Assembly: GCA_009779265.1 (NCBI GenBank)
Contig: WREP01000007.1
Coordinates: forward strand, 1-64,000
Source: Betaproteobacteria bacterium
Lineage (GTDB): Bacteria; Pseudomonadota; Gammaproteobacteria; Burkholderiales; Rhodocyclaceae
Direction: 5' to 3'
DNA: 64,000 bases
The position numbers and the translations under genes are program-made. Below, one piece after another: positions 43,488-51,335 of the stretch. The notes under the pieces are model-generated. The model saw only the letters and a list, made by a program, of their open reading frames with translations, searched no databases and was not told the origin of the DNA. Position 1 is the stretch's first letter. Every line of letters starts with the position of its first letter.

Positions 43488-44603
43488 TCAAAGCTCGGCG
43501 GAAGATGAGACAAAACCGGCGACTTCGAGGCCGAAGCCGGTCATGGAAGGCATTTTGCGCGGACTGGACAAGAGGCGCATGCGGGTCACGCCGAGATCGC
43601 GCAAAATCTGGGCGCCAATGCCGTAGATGCGCGGGTCCCATTTGTGCTGCCGGCGCGGCGCATCGTCCTGGCCGGTGAGGCGGGCCAGCAGCGCCTCGCC
43701 GTCCTCCGGGCGGTGCATGAGCACGATCACGCCGTGGCCGTTTCTGGCCAGCGCCGCCTGCGCCTCGTCAATGGAGAAGGATTGCGCTTTACTGCCCGGA
43801 TCGAGGAAATCGAGTACCGACAGCGGCTCATGGACGCGCACCAGGGTTTCGCCGCCGGCCGGAATCTCGCCCTTGACCAGCGCCAGATGGGTGCCGCCAT
43901 TGGCGCGATCGACGTAGGCGTGCAGCGTGAAATCGCCGTGGGCGGTGGTGATCGGCTTGCTGGTGACGCGCTCGACCAGGGTTTCCGAAGCGGCGCGGTA
44001 GTGAATGAGGTCGGCGATGGTGCCGATTTTCAGTCCGTGGTCGCGGGCGAATTCAATCAATTGCGGCAGCCGGGCCATGCTGCCGTCCTCGTTGAGAATT
44101 TCGCAAATCACCGCCGCCGGTTCAAGGCCGGCCATCTGGGCCAGATCGCAGCCGGCCTCGGTATGGCCGGCGCGCACCAGCACGCCGCCGGGGCGGGCGG
44201 TGATGGGGAAAATGTGGCCGGGCTGGACGATATCCTCCGGCGTCGCGTTGCGGGCCACGGCGGCCTGCACGGTGCGCGCCCGGTCGGCGGCCGAAATGCC
44301 GGTGGTGACGCCCTCGGCGGCCTCGATCGAGACGGTGAAGGCGGTGCCGTAGGGCGTCTTGTTGTCGCGCGTCATCTGCGTCAGGCCGAGCTTGCGGCAG
44401 CGTTCCTCGGTCAGCGTCAAACAGACCAGGCCGCGGCAGTGGGTGACCATGAAATTGATCGCTTCCGGCGTCACGAACTCGGCGGCGACGATAAGATCGC
44501 CTTCATTCTCGCGGTCTTCCTCGTCGACCAGAATGACCATGCGGCCGGCTTTCAGCTCGGCGACGATGGCGTCGATGGGGGCAATGGTGGGATGGGGGGA
44601 CAT
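43488..44603 (-). CDS. ribB: 3,4-dihydroxy-2-butanone 4-phosphate synthase with degenerate RibA-like domain
   Basis: 371 residues. The N-terminal RibB domain (about 1-205) is complete: [53 protein letters not shown] and [15 protein letters not shown]. The C-terminal GTP cyclohydrolase II-like domain lacks the three-Cys zinc site (no GSRCLTGDxxxSxxCDC motif), keeping only late pieces such as [13 protein letters not shown]. Such hybrids are usually annotated RibB or RibBA and probably lack cyclohydrolase activity. The start at 44603 excludes an upstream frame running through a repeat element. I looked for an FMN riboswitch in the leader and found no convincing one. Confidence 0.92.
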   Translation of the reverse strand: MSPHPTIAPIDAIVAELKAGRMVILVDEEDRENEGDLIVAAEFVTPEAINFMVTHCRGLVCLTLTEERCRKLGLTQMTRDNKTPYGTAFTVSIEAAEGVTTGISAADRARTVQAAVARNATPEDIVQPGHIFPITARPGGVLVRAGHTEAGCDLAQMAGLEPAAVICEILNEDGSMARLPQLIEFARDHGLKIGTIADLIHYRAASETLVERVTSKPITTAHGDFTLHAYVDRANGGTHLALVKGEIPAGGETLVRVHEPLSVLDFLDPGSKAQSFSIDEAQAALARNGHGVIVLMHRPEDGEALLARLTGQDDAPRRQHKWDPRIYGIGAQILRDLGVTRMRLLSSPRKMPSMTGFGLEVAGFVSSSAEL

Positions 44604-44782
44604 GGGAAATGCGGTACGGCGAAAGGGCTGCCATTTTCGCAGAAAGCGGCGCTTGCCGGGGAAGCGCATGCATGTTCCCGGGCGAAAACTCACCGCCCCC
44701 CGTGTTCCCTCGCCCCGCTCGGCGGGGAGAGACTGATACCGCACCACACTGTCGGCTTGCGTCCCGGAACCGGAGGCTGGCG

Positions 44783-44959
44783 CCCCCCTCCCCCCTCGCG
44801 GGGGAGGGGCCGGGGGAGAGGGGGTGGTAGTAAAGGAGACGGCGGCTGGTTCGCCCATCGCGCTTGCATACGCCGCGCATCCTCTGTAAGGACAGGCTTG
44901 AACCCGCCCCAACCTCCCCCTCTCCCCGGCCCTCCCCCGCGAGGGGGGAGGGAGAGCAC
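44783..44959. repeat. Inverted-repeat element of about 177 bp, copy B
   Basis: Nearly identical to copy A at 42235-42412, in the same orientation, with about 40-bp inverted ends and a conserved central spacer containing GCATACGCCGCGCATCCTCT. It lies between ribBA and the flagellin gene. The two copies bracket nusB-ribH-ribBA. The flanking DNA of the two copies is unrelated. Confidence 0.85.
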
Positions 44960-45085
44960 CAGCAACGCGCCTTTCTTGCGATTGCCCTGGTGCGGGCATC
45001 AGTCTCTCCCCGCAAACCAACGCGGGAGAACATAAAATCACGCGGTCGCCTGGGCGGCGCTCGGATCACCGGTCGACAAAAAGCC

Positions 45086-45112
45086 TAAAGTTTTTCCGAG
45101 GCTGGCCGTAAT
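45086..45112 (+). promoter_or_regulatory. Sigma-28 (FliA) promoter for flagellin
   Basis: TAAA (45086-45089), a spacer of exactly 15 bases, then GCCGTAAT (45105-45112) match the sigma-28 consensus TAAA-N15-GCCGATAA well. It lies about 80 bp before the fliC start codon. Late-class control of flagellin by FliA is the known pattern. Confidence 0.8.
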
Positions 45113-45190
45113 CGACTCAACGGCAGGCGGAACAGGTAAATCGCCGAGCCGCCGAAACGATCAATTTTCTTTCTTAGTGGGAGGCCCAAA

Positions 45191-45997
45191 ATGCCCGGAC
45201 AAGTCATCTACACCAACACCTATACCCTGAACGCCCAACGCCATCTGAGCAAGAACTCGCTCGCCCTGTCCAGCGCCATCGAGCGCCTGTCCTCGGGTCT
45301 GCGGGTCAACTCCTCGCGTGACGACGCCGCCGGCATGGCCGTCGCCCAGCGTATGGAAGCCGATGCCCGCGGCCTCACCGTGGCCATCCGCAACGCCTCG
45401 GACGGCATCTCCTTCGGCCAGACGGCCGACGGCGCCCTCGGCACCGTGGCCAGCATCCTGCAACGGATGCGCGAACTGACGGTACAGGGCATGAGCGAAA
45501 CCATCGGTTCCGCCGAGCGTGGCTATCTGGACAAGGAATACCAGGAACTCCACAAAGAAATCACCGCACTGCAAGGCGCCTCCACGTTGAACAACCAGTC
45601 GGTCTTCGGAACCTTCAACTTCCAGGCCGGCGCCGCTTCCGGCCAATTTATACAAGGCGTCTTCACCAGCGTTGACGCTCCCGCCACCTCGTCTATCGCT
45701 GGAGCCACGACGGCTACCGCAGCAGCGGCCATGGCCGACATCGACACCGCCCTGAATGCAGTTGCCGAAGCCCGCGCCCAGGCCGGCAGCGTCATGACCG
45801 CCCTGGAGTTCCGCATCCAGCAACTGGAAACGGCCCGCGAGAACCAGTACGCCGCCCGCAGCCGCATCATGGACGCCGACTTCGCAGCGGAAACCGCCAG
45901 CATGACCCGCGCCCAGATCCTGCAACAATCCGGCACGGCGATGGTGGCCCAGGCAAACGCGATTCCGCAGAACGTACTGACGCTGCTGCGCGGCTAA
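45191..45997 (+). CDS. fliC: Flagellin (short form)
   Basis: 268 residues. The filament subunit, secreted through the flagellar type III system. The conserved N-terminal D0/D1 region is complete (LSKNSLALSSAIERLSSGLR, DDAAGMAVAQRMEADARG, ADGALGTVASILQRMRELTVQG). So is the C-terminal D1/D0 region (ENQYAARSRIMDADFAAETA, LQQSGTAMVAQANAIPQNVL). The central D2/D3 region is almost absent, reduced to about 55 residues rich in Ala and Thr, so the protein is near the minimum size for a flagellin. The ATG has GGGAGG upstream. Confidence 0.97.
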   Translation: MPGQVIYTNTYTLNAQRHLSKNSLALSSAIERLSSGLRVNSSRDDAAGMAVAQRMEADARGLTVAIRNASDGISFGQTADGALGTVASILQRMRELTVQGMSETIGSAERGYLDKEYQELHKEITALQGASTLNNQSVFGTFNFQAGAASGQFIQGVFTSVDAPATSSIAGATTATAAAAMADIDTALNAVAEARAQAGSVMTALEFRIQQLETARENQYAARSRIMDADFAAETASMTRAQILQQSGTAMVAQANAIPQNVLTLLRG

Positions 45998-46025
45998 GGC
46001 CAGGGTTTCGCCCGCTAAGGCGTAA

Positions 46026-46053
46026 TGCGCGGTGGCCGTCCGGCCGCCGCGCA
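46026..46053 (+). terminator. Strong hairpin between fliC and flaG
   Basis: TGCGCGGTGGCC (46026-46037), loop GTCC and GGCCGCCGCGCA (46042-46053) form a 12-bp RNA stem with one G-U pair. No T-run follows, so it may stabilise the fliC transcript end or give partial termination before flaG. Confidence 0.55.
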
Positions 46054-46075
46054 TCGGCTCGCAAGGAGGCACAAC

Positions 46076-46450
46076 ATGGATATCCAATCCGTCAAGACAA
46101 GCTTCACGCCCACCGTGACCTTGCCGCCCGGCGACAAGACGGCGCCAGCGGAAGCCCGCGCCGAGCGGCCGGTGGCCGAGGCCCGGGCAGCGGAAAAAAC
46201 GCCGGAAACACGGGCAAACGCGCAGGACATGGAAAAAGAGGTTCGTGAAGCGGTCGAGAACATTGAGCGATTCGTCAGCCAGAGCGCCCGCGATATCACC
46301 TTTTCCATCGACAAGGACGACGGCTTCATGGTCAGAGTCGTCGACCGCACCTCGCAGGACGTGATCCGCCAGATTCCCTCGAAAGAGGTGATCGCCATCG
46401 CCCGCGCGCTGGACAAATTGCAGGGTCTTTTCGTGCGGGACAAGATCTGA
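46076..46450 (+). CDS. flaG: FlaG family protein
   Basis: 124 residues. The N-terminal half is a low-complexity Ala/Pro/Glu region. The C-terminal FlaG domain contains ITFSIDKDDGFMVRVVDRTS and VIRQIPSKEVIAIARALDKL. FlaG proteins influence flagellar filament length. The start at 46076 follows AAGGAGG. It sits between fliC and fliD, as in many beta- and gammaproteobacteria with polar flagella. Confidence 0.93.
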   Translation: MDIQSVKTSFTPTVTLPPGDKTAPAEARAERPVAEARAAEKTPETRANAQDMEKEVREAVENIERFVSQSARDITFSIDKDDGFMVRVVDRTSQDVIRQIPSKEVIAIARALDKLQGLFVRDKI

Positions 46451-46471
46451 CCCATTCACCGGAGGCTGATC

Positions 46472-47803
46472 ATGGCCGGAACCATCTCATCCCTGGGCGT
46501 CGGCAGCGGCATCGACACCGCCTCGATCGTCGACAAGCTGATGACGCTCGAAAAGCTGCCGCTGAAGGCGCTGCAAACCAAGCAATCGGCCCTCAACACC
46601 AAGCTCTCCTCGTATGGCCAGTTGAAATCGGCCCTGGACGCCCTGCAAACGGCGGCCAAGACACTGGCCGATCCGAACAAGCTCGCCGGCCTCTCCGCCA
46701 GTTTCAGCAACACCGGCGTGCTCAAGGCCGAAACGGGTATTTTCGCCAGCCCCGGTACGTATACGATCAATGTCAGCCAACTGGCCACGGCGCAGAAGAG
46801 CTTTACCAACGCCATCACCGGCAACCCCGCATTCGGCGCCGGCACGTTGAAATTCAGCGTCGGCGGCGAGGAAAAGACGGTTGATGTCGGCGACGGCGCC
46901 AGCCTGAACGACATCCGCGCCGCCATCAATGCAGCCAATATCGGCGTTACCGCCACGGTTATTTCCGGCAACGGCGGCGACCGTCTGGTATTGAGCGGGA
47001 CGGCCACGGGCGCGGCGGGCGGATTCTCGGTCACAGCAAGCGGCGATTCCAGCCTGAATGCGCTTGTCAGTTTCGATGCGAGCCTCGGCATCGCGGCCCA
47101 GAACGCGGAACTGACAATAGACGGCGTGGCGGTCACTTCCAGCAGCAACACGCTGACCTCGGCCCTCACCGGCATGACCCTGAGCTTGACCGGTACCGGC
47201 GCAACGACGATGACGGTAGCGCGGGACGCCAACGGCGTGAGCGAGGCGGTCAACGCCTTCGTCAAGGCATTCAACGATGTCATCAGCCGGATCAAGAGCG
47301 ATACGGCCTGGGACAGCGCGAGCAAGACCGGCAAGCCGCTGAATGCCGAATCGACGGTGCGCTCGGTCATGCAAATGCTCTCCAACACCCGCAGCAGCGC
47401 CCCGGACGGTCTGGGCGATTCGGTTTTCCAAACCCTGTCGTCACTGGGTATTTCGGTCCAGAAAGACGGCCTGCTGACGGTGGACAACACCAAGCTGACC
47501 AATGCCATCAACACCTCGTTCGCCGATGTGCAGAAAACTCTTGGCGCTTTCGGTCAGGCTTTCTCGGCTACCGTGGACCAGATCAACGGTACCAATGGCC
47601 TGATCGCCAACCGGGTCAACGGCCTCAACAACTCGGTCAGGCTGTTGCAGGACGATCAGGACAAACTGCAAATGCGCCTGGACATGATCCAGAAACGCTA
47701 TCAGGCACAGTTCACGGCACTGGACACTTTGATGAGCAGCCTGCAAACTACGAGTTCGTATCTCACCCAGCAACTCGCGGCGCTGAGCAACAACAGGAAC
47801 TGA
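46472..47803 (+). CDS. fliD: Flagellar filament cap protein FliD
   Basis: 443 residues. The cap at the filament tip that helps flagellin polymerise. The N-terminal domain (GTISSLGVGSGIDTASIVDK, KLPLKALQTKQSALNTKLS) and the C-terminal domain (DRVNGLNNSVRLL-like NRVNGLNNSVRLLQDDQDKL, then RYQAQFTALDTLMSSLQ) are both recognised. An in-phase FlgL-like central part (TYTINVSQLATAQKS) is normal for the family. The start ATG is preceded by GGAGG. Confidence 0.96.
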   Translation: MAGTISSLGVGSGIDTASIVDKLMTLEKLPLKALQTKQSALNTKLSSYGQLKSALDALQTAAKTLADPNKLAGLSASFSNTGVLKAETGIFASPGTYTINVSQLATAQKSFTNAITGNPAFGAGTLKFSVGGEEKTVDVGDGASLNDIRAAINAANIGVTATVISGNGGDRLVLSGTATGAAGGFSVTASGDSSLNALVSFDASLGIAAQNAELTIDGVAVTSSSNTLTSALTGMTLSLTGTGATTMTVARDANGVSEAVNAFVKAFNDVISRIKSDTAWDSASKTGKPLNAESTVRSVMQMLSNTRSSAPDGLGDSVFQTLSSLGISVQKDGLLTVDNTKLTNAINTSFADVQKTLGAFGQAFSATVDQINGTNGLIANRVNGLNNSVRLLQDDQDKLQMRLDMIQKRYQAQFTALDTLMSSLQTTSSYLTQQLAALSNNRN

Positions 47804-47830
47804 TCGGAGCCGCCAGCACAGGACACTTTC

Positions 47831-48229
47831 ATGGGTTTTGCCCCCAATCCGATTCAGTCCTACCAGAATGTCGGTTTCGAAACCGACATTCGCGGTTCTG
47901 ATCCGCATCGTTTGATCATCCTCCTGTTCGAAGGCGCCCTCGCCGCCCTCGACCGCGCCGAGGCCGGTTTAGCCGCCAACAACTTCCTGGACAAGACCAA
48001 CGCCCTGACCCGGGCCATCGAAATCATCCTCGACGGCCTGGGCGCCAGCCTGAACATCGAGGCCGGCGGCGAGGTGGCGGCCAATCTCAAGGCCCTGTAC
48101 GACTACATGGCGTCGCGCCTGACCCATGCCAATTTCAACAACGACCTGGGCGCCATTCAGGAAGTGCGGGGACTCCTGAGCGAACTCAGCGATGCGTGGA
48201 AAGAAATTGCCCCCAAATCCGCCACCTGA
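47831..48229 (+). CDS. fliS: Flagellin chaperone FliS
   Basis: 132 residues. A four-helix export chaperone for flagellin. Family features: NPIQSYQNVGFETDIRGSDP near the start, HRLIILLFEGALAALDRAEA, and EIILDGLGASLNIEAGGEVA, then LTHANFNNDLGAIQEVRGLL. Its end overlaps the start of fliT by 38 bp. Confidence 0.95.
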   Translation: MGFAPNPIQSYQNVGFETDIRGSDPHRLIILLFEGALAALDRAEAGLAANNFLDKTNALTRAIEIILDGLGASLNIEAGGEVAANLKALYDYMASRLTHANFNNDLGAIQEVRGLLSELSDAWKEIAPKSAT

Positions 48230-48530
48230 GCCGCTACCTGAAAGCGGCGTCTGGCGGGCCAGACTGGAACGCCTGCGCGATTGCCTCGACCAGCTCGATG
48301 CCGCCATGCAGGCCGGCCACTGGGAGCAACTGGATCAACTGACGGCACAGGTAAACCGGGCCATGCGTGACTTGCGGGCGCAGCCCGCGCAGGCGGAAGC
48401 GGCCCATCTCGAAGCCCTGCGCCAGATGCTCAGTCTGATCGACACCCTGCAAACCCGCGCCGCCACCCGGCAGCAGCAAATCCAACCCCTGCTCCAAGCC
48501 TGGCGGACGGCGCAGCCCAAAACCCCATGA
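48192..48530 (+). CDS. fliT: FliT-like flagellar export chaperone
   Basis: 112 residues, mostly helical (RLERLRDCLDQLDAAMQAG, EQLDQLTAQVNRAMRDLRA, HLEALRQMLSLIDTLQTRA). Size, composition and position after fliS match FliT, the FliD chaperone, but FliT sequences are weakly conserved. The start at 48192 lies within fliS; a shorter start is possible. Its end overlaps the FliK-like gene by 4 bp. Confidence 0.7.
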   Translation: MRGKKLPPNPPPEPLPESGVWRARLERLRDCLDQLDAAMQAGHWEQLDQLTAQVNRAMRDLRAQPAQAEAAHLEALRQMLSLIDTLQTRAATRQQQIQPLLQAWRTAQPKTP

Positions 48531-49732
48531 TCCCCCCCGACCTGGCCGGCCAATTGCGGGTCACGTTGCCGCCGACGCAACAGGAGGGGCCGCAGGCGAT
48601 CATCCCGGCGCAAAAGCTGGTCGATGTCCTTTCCAACCTGACTGCGGGACAGCGGATTTTTGCCGAAATCCAGGCCATGCTGCCGAACGGCGCTTACCGC
48701 GCCGTGGTCGGCCAGCGCGATGTCACGCTCTCCCTGCCCTTCTCGGCCAAGGCCGGCGACAGCCTGGAACTGGAGGTGCTGGAAAGCAACGGCAAGCTGA
48801 CCCTGGCCTTCGTCGCCAACCGCACCACCGGCCAGCAGGCCGCCGGACAGCCAGGCGGCCAATCAGTGGCGACGACGTTGAGCCAGGCCGGCCGCCTGAT
48901 CGGCAGCCTCATCGGCCGTCTGGTCGGCGGCAATGTCGAGGGCAGCGAAGGCGGCGCGACGCGCGCCGCACCCGCCCCGCTCAACGCCAATCAACCGCTG
49001 TTGAAGGGTTTGCCCGACGCCGCCCAGTTGGCGCCGGTGCTCAAGGAAGCGTTGAGCCGGAGCGGCGTGTTTTACGAAGCGCATCAGGCGCGCTGGGTCG
49101 CCGGGCAACTGCCAACCGAGGCGCTGCGCCAGGAGCCGCAGGGCAAAACGCCGCCGACGATGCCGCCGCCGCAGCAGCCCACCGATCCGAATGCGGCAAC
49201 GCAGCCGGCGCGCGGCGAGCCGGTTCTTCGCGGCGAACAGACACCGGCAACGCAGCCGCAACCCGCCGCTCACTCGCCGGGCGCACAACCCACCGCCCAA
49301 TCGCCAAGCACGCAACCCGCCGCCCAACAGCCGGGTATGCAGCCCGGCAACCCGATTCCGCGCGAATTAACGCCCATCGTGCAGCAGCAGCTCGACGCCC
49401 TGGCGACGCAAAACTACGCCTGGCAAGGCCAGATATGGCAGGGCCAAAAGCTGTGGTGGGAGATTTCCGAGGAGGCCGACGAGGCCAAGCGCGAGGGCGA
49501 CGAGGCCGGCCAAGGCTGGCAGACCCGGCTCAAGCTCGACCTGCCCGCCCTCGGCGGCATCGAGGCCAGGCTGCGCCTGCAAGCGGGCGGACGCATCGAC
49601 ATCCAGATGATCACCGACAGCGACGAAAGCGAAGCCCGCCTGCGCGAACATCTGGACAGCCTGCGCCAAAGCTTTGCCGCCGCCGGCCTGGAACTGACCG
49701 GCTTGCTGGTTCAGCATGGCGAGCCAGCCTGA
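48527..49732 (+). CDS. FliK-like flagellar hook-length control protein (first copy)
   Basis: 401 residues. The middle (about 200-280) is low-complexity Pro/Gln/Ala with repeats such as QPAAHSPGAQPTAQSPSTQP. The C-terminal domain (WQTRLKLDLPALGGIEARLR, then QMITDSDESEARLREHLDSL) matches the Flg_hook C-terminal fold of FliK-type proteins that measure hook length. A separate typical fliK lies at 59408-60454, so this is a paralogue. It is followed by a FlhB C-domain paralogue overlapping by 17 bp, a pair seen in other betaproteobacteria. Confidence 0.8.
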   Translation: MIPPDLAGQLRVTLPPTQQEGPQAIIPAQKLVDVLSNLTAGQRIFAEIQAMLPNGAYRAVVGQRDVTLSLPFSAKAGDSLELEVLESNGKLTLAFVANRTTGQQAAGQPGGQSVATTLSQAGRLIGSLIGRLVGGNVEGSEGGATRAAPAPLNANQPLLKGLPDAAQLAPVLKEALSRSGVFYEAHQARWVAGQLPTEALRQEPQGKTPPTMPPPQQPTDPNAATQPARGEPVLRGEQTPATQPQPAAHSPGAQPTAQSPSTQPAAQQPGMQPGNPIPRELTPIVQQQLDALATQNYAWQGQIWQGQKLWWEISEEADEAKREGDEAGQGWQTRLKLDLPALGGIEARLRLQAGGRIDIQMITDSDESEARLREHLDSLRQSFAAAGLELTGLLVQHGEPA

Positions 49733-50003
49733 CGCGGCCCGCGAAGCGGTCGCTCTGGCCTACCGCCAGACCGACGCCGCGCCTCGCGTCGTCGCTCGCG
49801 GCAAGGGCTTGATCGCCGAGGAAATCATCGCCCGCGCCCGCGAACACGGCGTCTATGTGCACGAGTCGCCGGAGCTGGTGGCGCTGCTCACCCAGGTCGA
49901 CATCGACGAACACATCCCGCCGCAGTTGTACATGGCCGTGGCCGAACTGCTGGCCTGGCTGTACCGCATCGAGCATGGCGACGATGTTCCGCCGCCTATC
50001 TGA
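49716..50003 (+). CDS. FlhB C-terminal domain paralogue (EscU/YscU/HrcU family)
   Basis: 95 residues. AVALAYRQTDAAPRVVARGK and LIAEEIIARAREHGVYVHES match the cytoplasmic C-domain of FlhB, the export-gate component that switches substrate specificity. The membrane part and the self-cleaving NPTH site are absent, so it resembles the small FlhB-like proteins that can stand in for the processed FlhB C-fragment. It is coupled to the FliK-like gene upstream, consistent with a joint role in export switching. Confidence 0.88.
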   Translation: MASQPDAAREAVALAYRQTDAAPRVVARGKGLIAEEIIARAREHGVYVHESPELVALLTQVDIDEHIPPQLYMAVAELLAWLYRIEHGDDVPPPI

Positions 50004-50050
50004 AATCATTTACCATGGACTGATTTCGCCTTGCCCGCGTAAAATTTCCC

Positions 50051-50839
50051 ATGACCGAAGAGCAGCAGCCCATCCCCCATTTCGAGATTGATCGTCCCGA
50101 GTCGTTCGCCCAGTTCCTGCTCGACAATCCACGGGAAATCCTCTTCTACCTGAGGCTGCTGGCCCAACGCCGCTGCCTGCTCACCGCCTATCTCGACGCC
50201 GGCCAGCATTTCTTCCTCACCGCCATCATCGCCATCGACGAGGCCAGCGGGCAGTTTTTCCTCGATCCATCGAACCTTGCGCAAAACAACGCCGATGCCG
50301 TCGCCGCCCGGAAGGTCACGCTGCTGACCCATCTCGACCATGTGAAGATCCAGTTGCGCCTGACGGCCCTGCGCCCGGGCGTCTACCACGGCCAGCCGAT
50401 ACTCGCGGCGGCGCTGCCGGCGCGGTTGCTGCGCTTGCAGCGGCGCGAGTTCTTCCGCCTCGAACCGCCAGTGACAGCGCCGATCCTGTGCCAGGTGGCG
50501 GTAATGGCATCGGACGAGCAAACGTATCACTTGGATTTGACCCTGTCCGATATCAGCGGCGGCGGCGCCTGCCTGGTCACCGCCGCCGACAACGCCCCGC
50601 TATTCCCGCGCAACGCGCTGTTTCAGCACTGCCGCCTGGAAATTCCCGGCGAAGGCGTGATCCAGGTCAATCTGCGGGTGCGCAAGGTTTTTGAATTCTC
50701 GGCGCACGACGGTCAAAGCCATCTGCGCATCGGCTGCGAATTCGTCAATCTGCCGAGTACCCGGCTGGCCTTCATCGAACGTTACATCGCCCGCATCGAG
50801 CGCGAGCGCAAGGCGAGAACCTCGGGCCTGCCGATTTAA
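50051..50839 (+). CDS. ycgR: PilZ-domain flagellar brake protein, YcgR-type
   Basis: 262 residues. The N-terminal YcgR domain (about 15-120: ESFAQFLLDNPREILFYLRL, then LTHLDHVKIQLRLTALRPG) is followed by a PilZ domain (about 135-250). The c-di-GMP signature is present as RLQRREFFRLEPP (RxxxR) and LSDISGGGACLV (D/NxSxxG). YcgR with bound c-di-GMP slows the flagellar motor. The gene is convergent with fliE. Confidence 0.94.
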   Translation: MTEEQQPIPHFEIDRPESFAQFLLDNPREILFYLRLLAQRRCLLTAYLDAGQHFFLTAIIAIDEASGQFFLDPSNLAQNNADAVAARKVTLLTHLDHVKIQLRLTALRPGVYHGQPILAAALPARLLRLQRREFFRLEPPVTAPILCQVAVMASDEQTYHLDLTLSDISGGGACLVTAADNAPLFPRNALFQHCRLEIPGEGVIQVNLRVRKVFEFSAHDGQSHLRIGCEFVNLPSTRLAFIERYIARIERERKARTSGLPI

Positions 50840-50865
50840 ATGTTATGCAAGACGCAGGCCCTGAT

Positions 50866-51186
50866 TCAGACCTGCATATTCATCATGTCCTGGTAAGCCG
50901 TCACCAGCTTGTTGCGGACCTGAACCATTTCCTGGAAGGAAACGCTGGCCGTTTGCAGGGCGATCATCACTTCGTGCAGGTTTTGCGAGGTGTCGCCAGC
51001 GGCAAGTTTTTCCGCCATCTGGTTGGCCTGCTCCTGCGTCGCGCTGACTTTGTCGATGGAATTTTTCAACACCGCGGCAAAATCGGCGCCGCCAGCCGCC
51101 GGGGCGCTTTCCGCCGTCTTGCCGGAAGCCTGCGCCGCCGTGCTGCGTAGCACGCTCAACATATTTTCGATGCCTTGGGTGTCCAT
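50866..51186 (-). CDS. fliE: Flagellar hook-basal body complex protein FliE
   Basis: 106 residues. Connects the MS ring with the rod and is the first rod-type export substrate. The start MDTQGIENMLSVLR at 51186 has AGGAG upstream. The conserved C-terminus DTSQNLHEVMIALQTASVSF and VQVRNKLVTAYQDMMNMQV is intact. It is a single-gene unit on the minus strand with its own sigma-54 promoter, separated from fliF by fleSR. Confidence 0.96.
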   Translation of the reverse strand: MDTQGIENMLSVLRSTAAQASGKTAESAPAAGGADFAAVLKNSIDKVSATQEQANQMAEKLAAGDTSQNLHEVMIALQTASVSFQEMVQVRNKLVTAYQDMMNMQV

Positions 51187-51217
51187 GTTCTGCTCCTGAA
51201 TCTTTCGGCAAACAACA

Positions 51218-51233
51218 AGCAATTCCCGCGCCA
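51218..51233 (-). promoter_or_regulatory. Sigma-54 promoter for fliE
   Basis: Read on the minus strand, TGGCGCG (51233-51227), four bases GGAA, then TTGCT (51222-51218) match the -24/-12 consensus TGGCACG-N4-TTGCW at 11 of 12 positions with exact spacing. It lies about 35 bp before the fliE ATG. The FleR activator is encoded directly upstream. Confidence 0.85.
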
Positions 51234-51335
51234 GAATTCTTCCGTTTCCAGATCAATCGAGCGCGCGAAGGCGAAGCGCAGACAGTACTGTAGTACGGCA
51301 AGCGAAGCCGACGATCGGTTGGTCTGGGAACGGAA

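Noticed and set aside
44604-44782. FMN riboswitch in front of ribBA
   Set aside because: I looked for the conserved RFN core on the minus strand and found no convincing set of motifs.
42235-44959. CRISPR-like array from repeated GC palindromes
   Set aside because: There are only two copies, 2.5 kb apart, of long inverted-repeat elements. There are no short regularly spaced repeats.
44604-45041. Upstream extension of ribBA by about 146 codons
   Set aside because: It runs through a palindromic repeat element and lacks any conserved sequence. RibB begins at [14 protein letters not shown].
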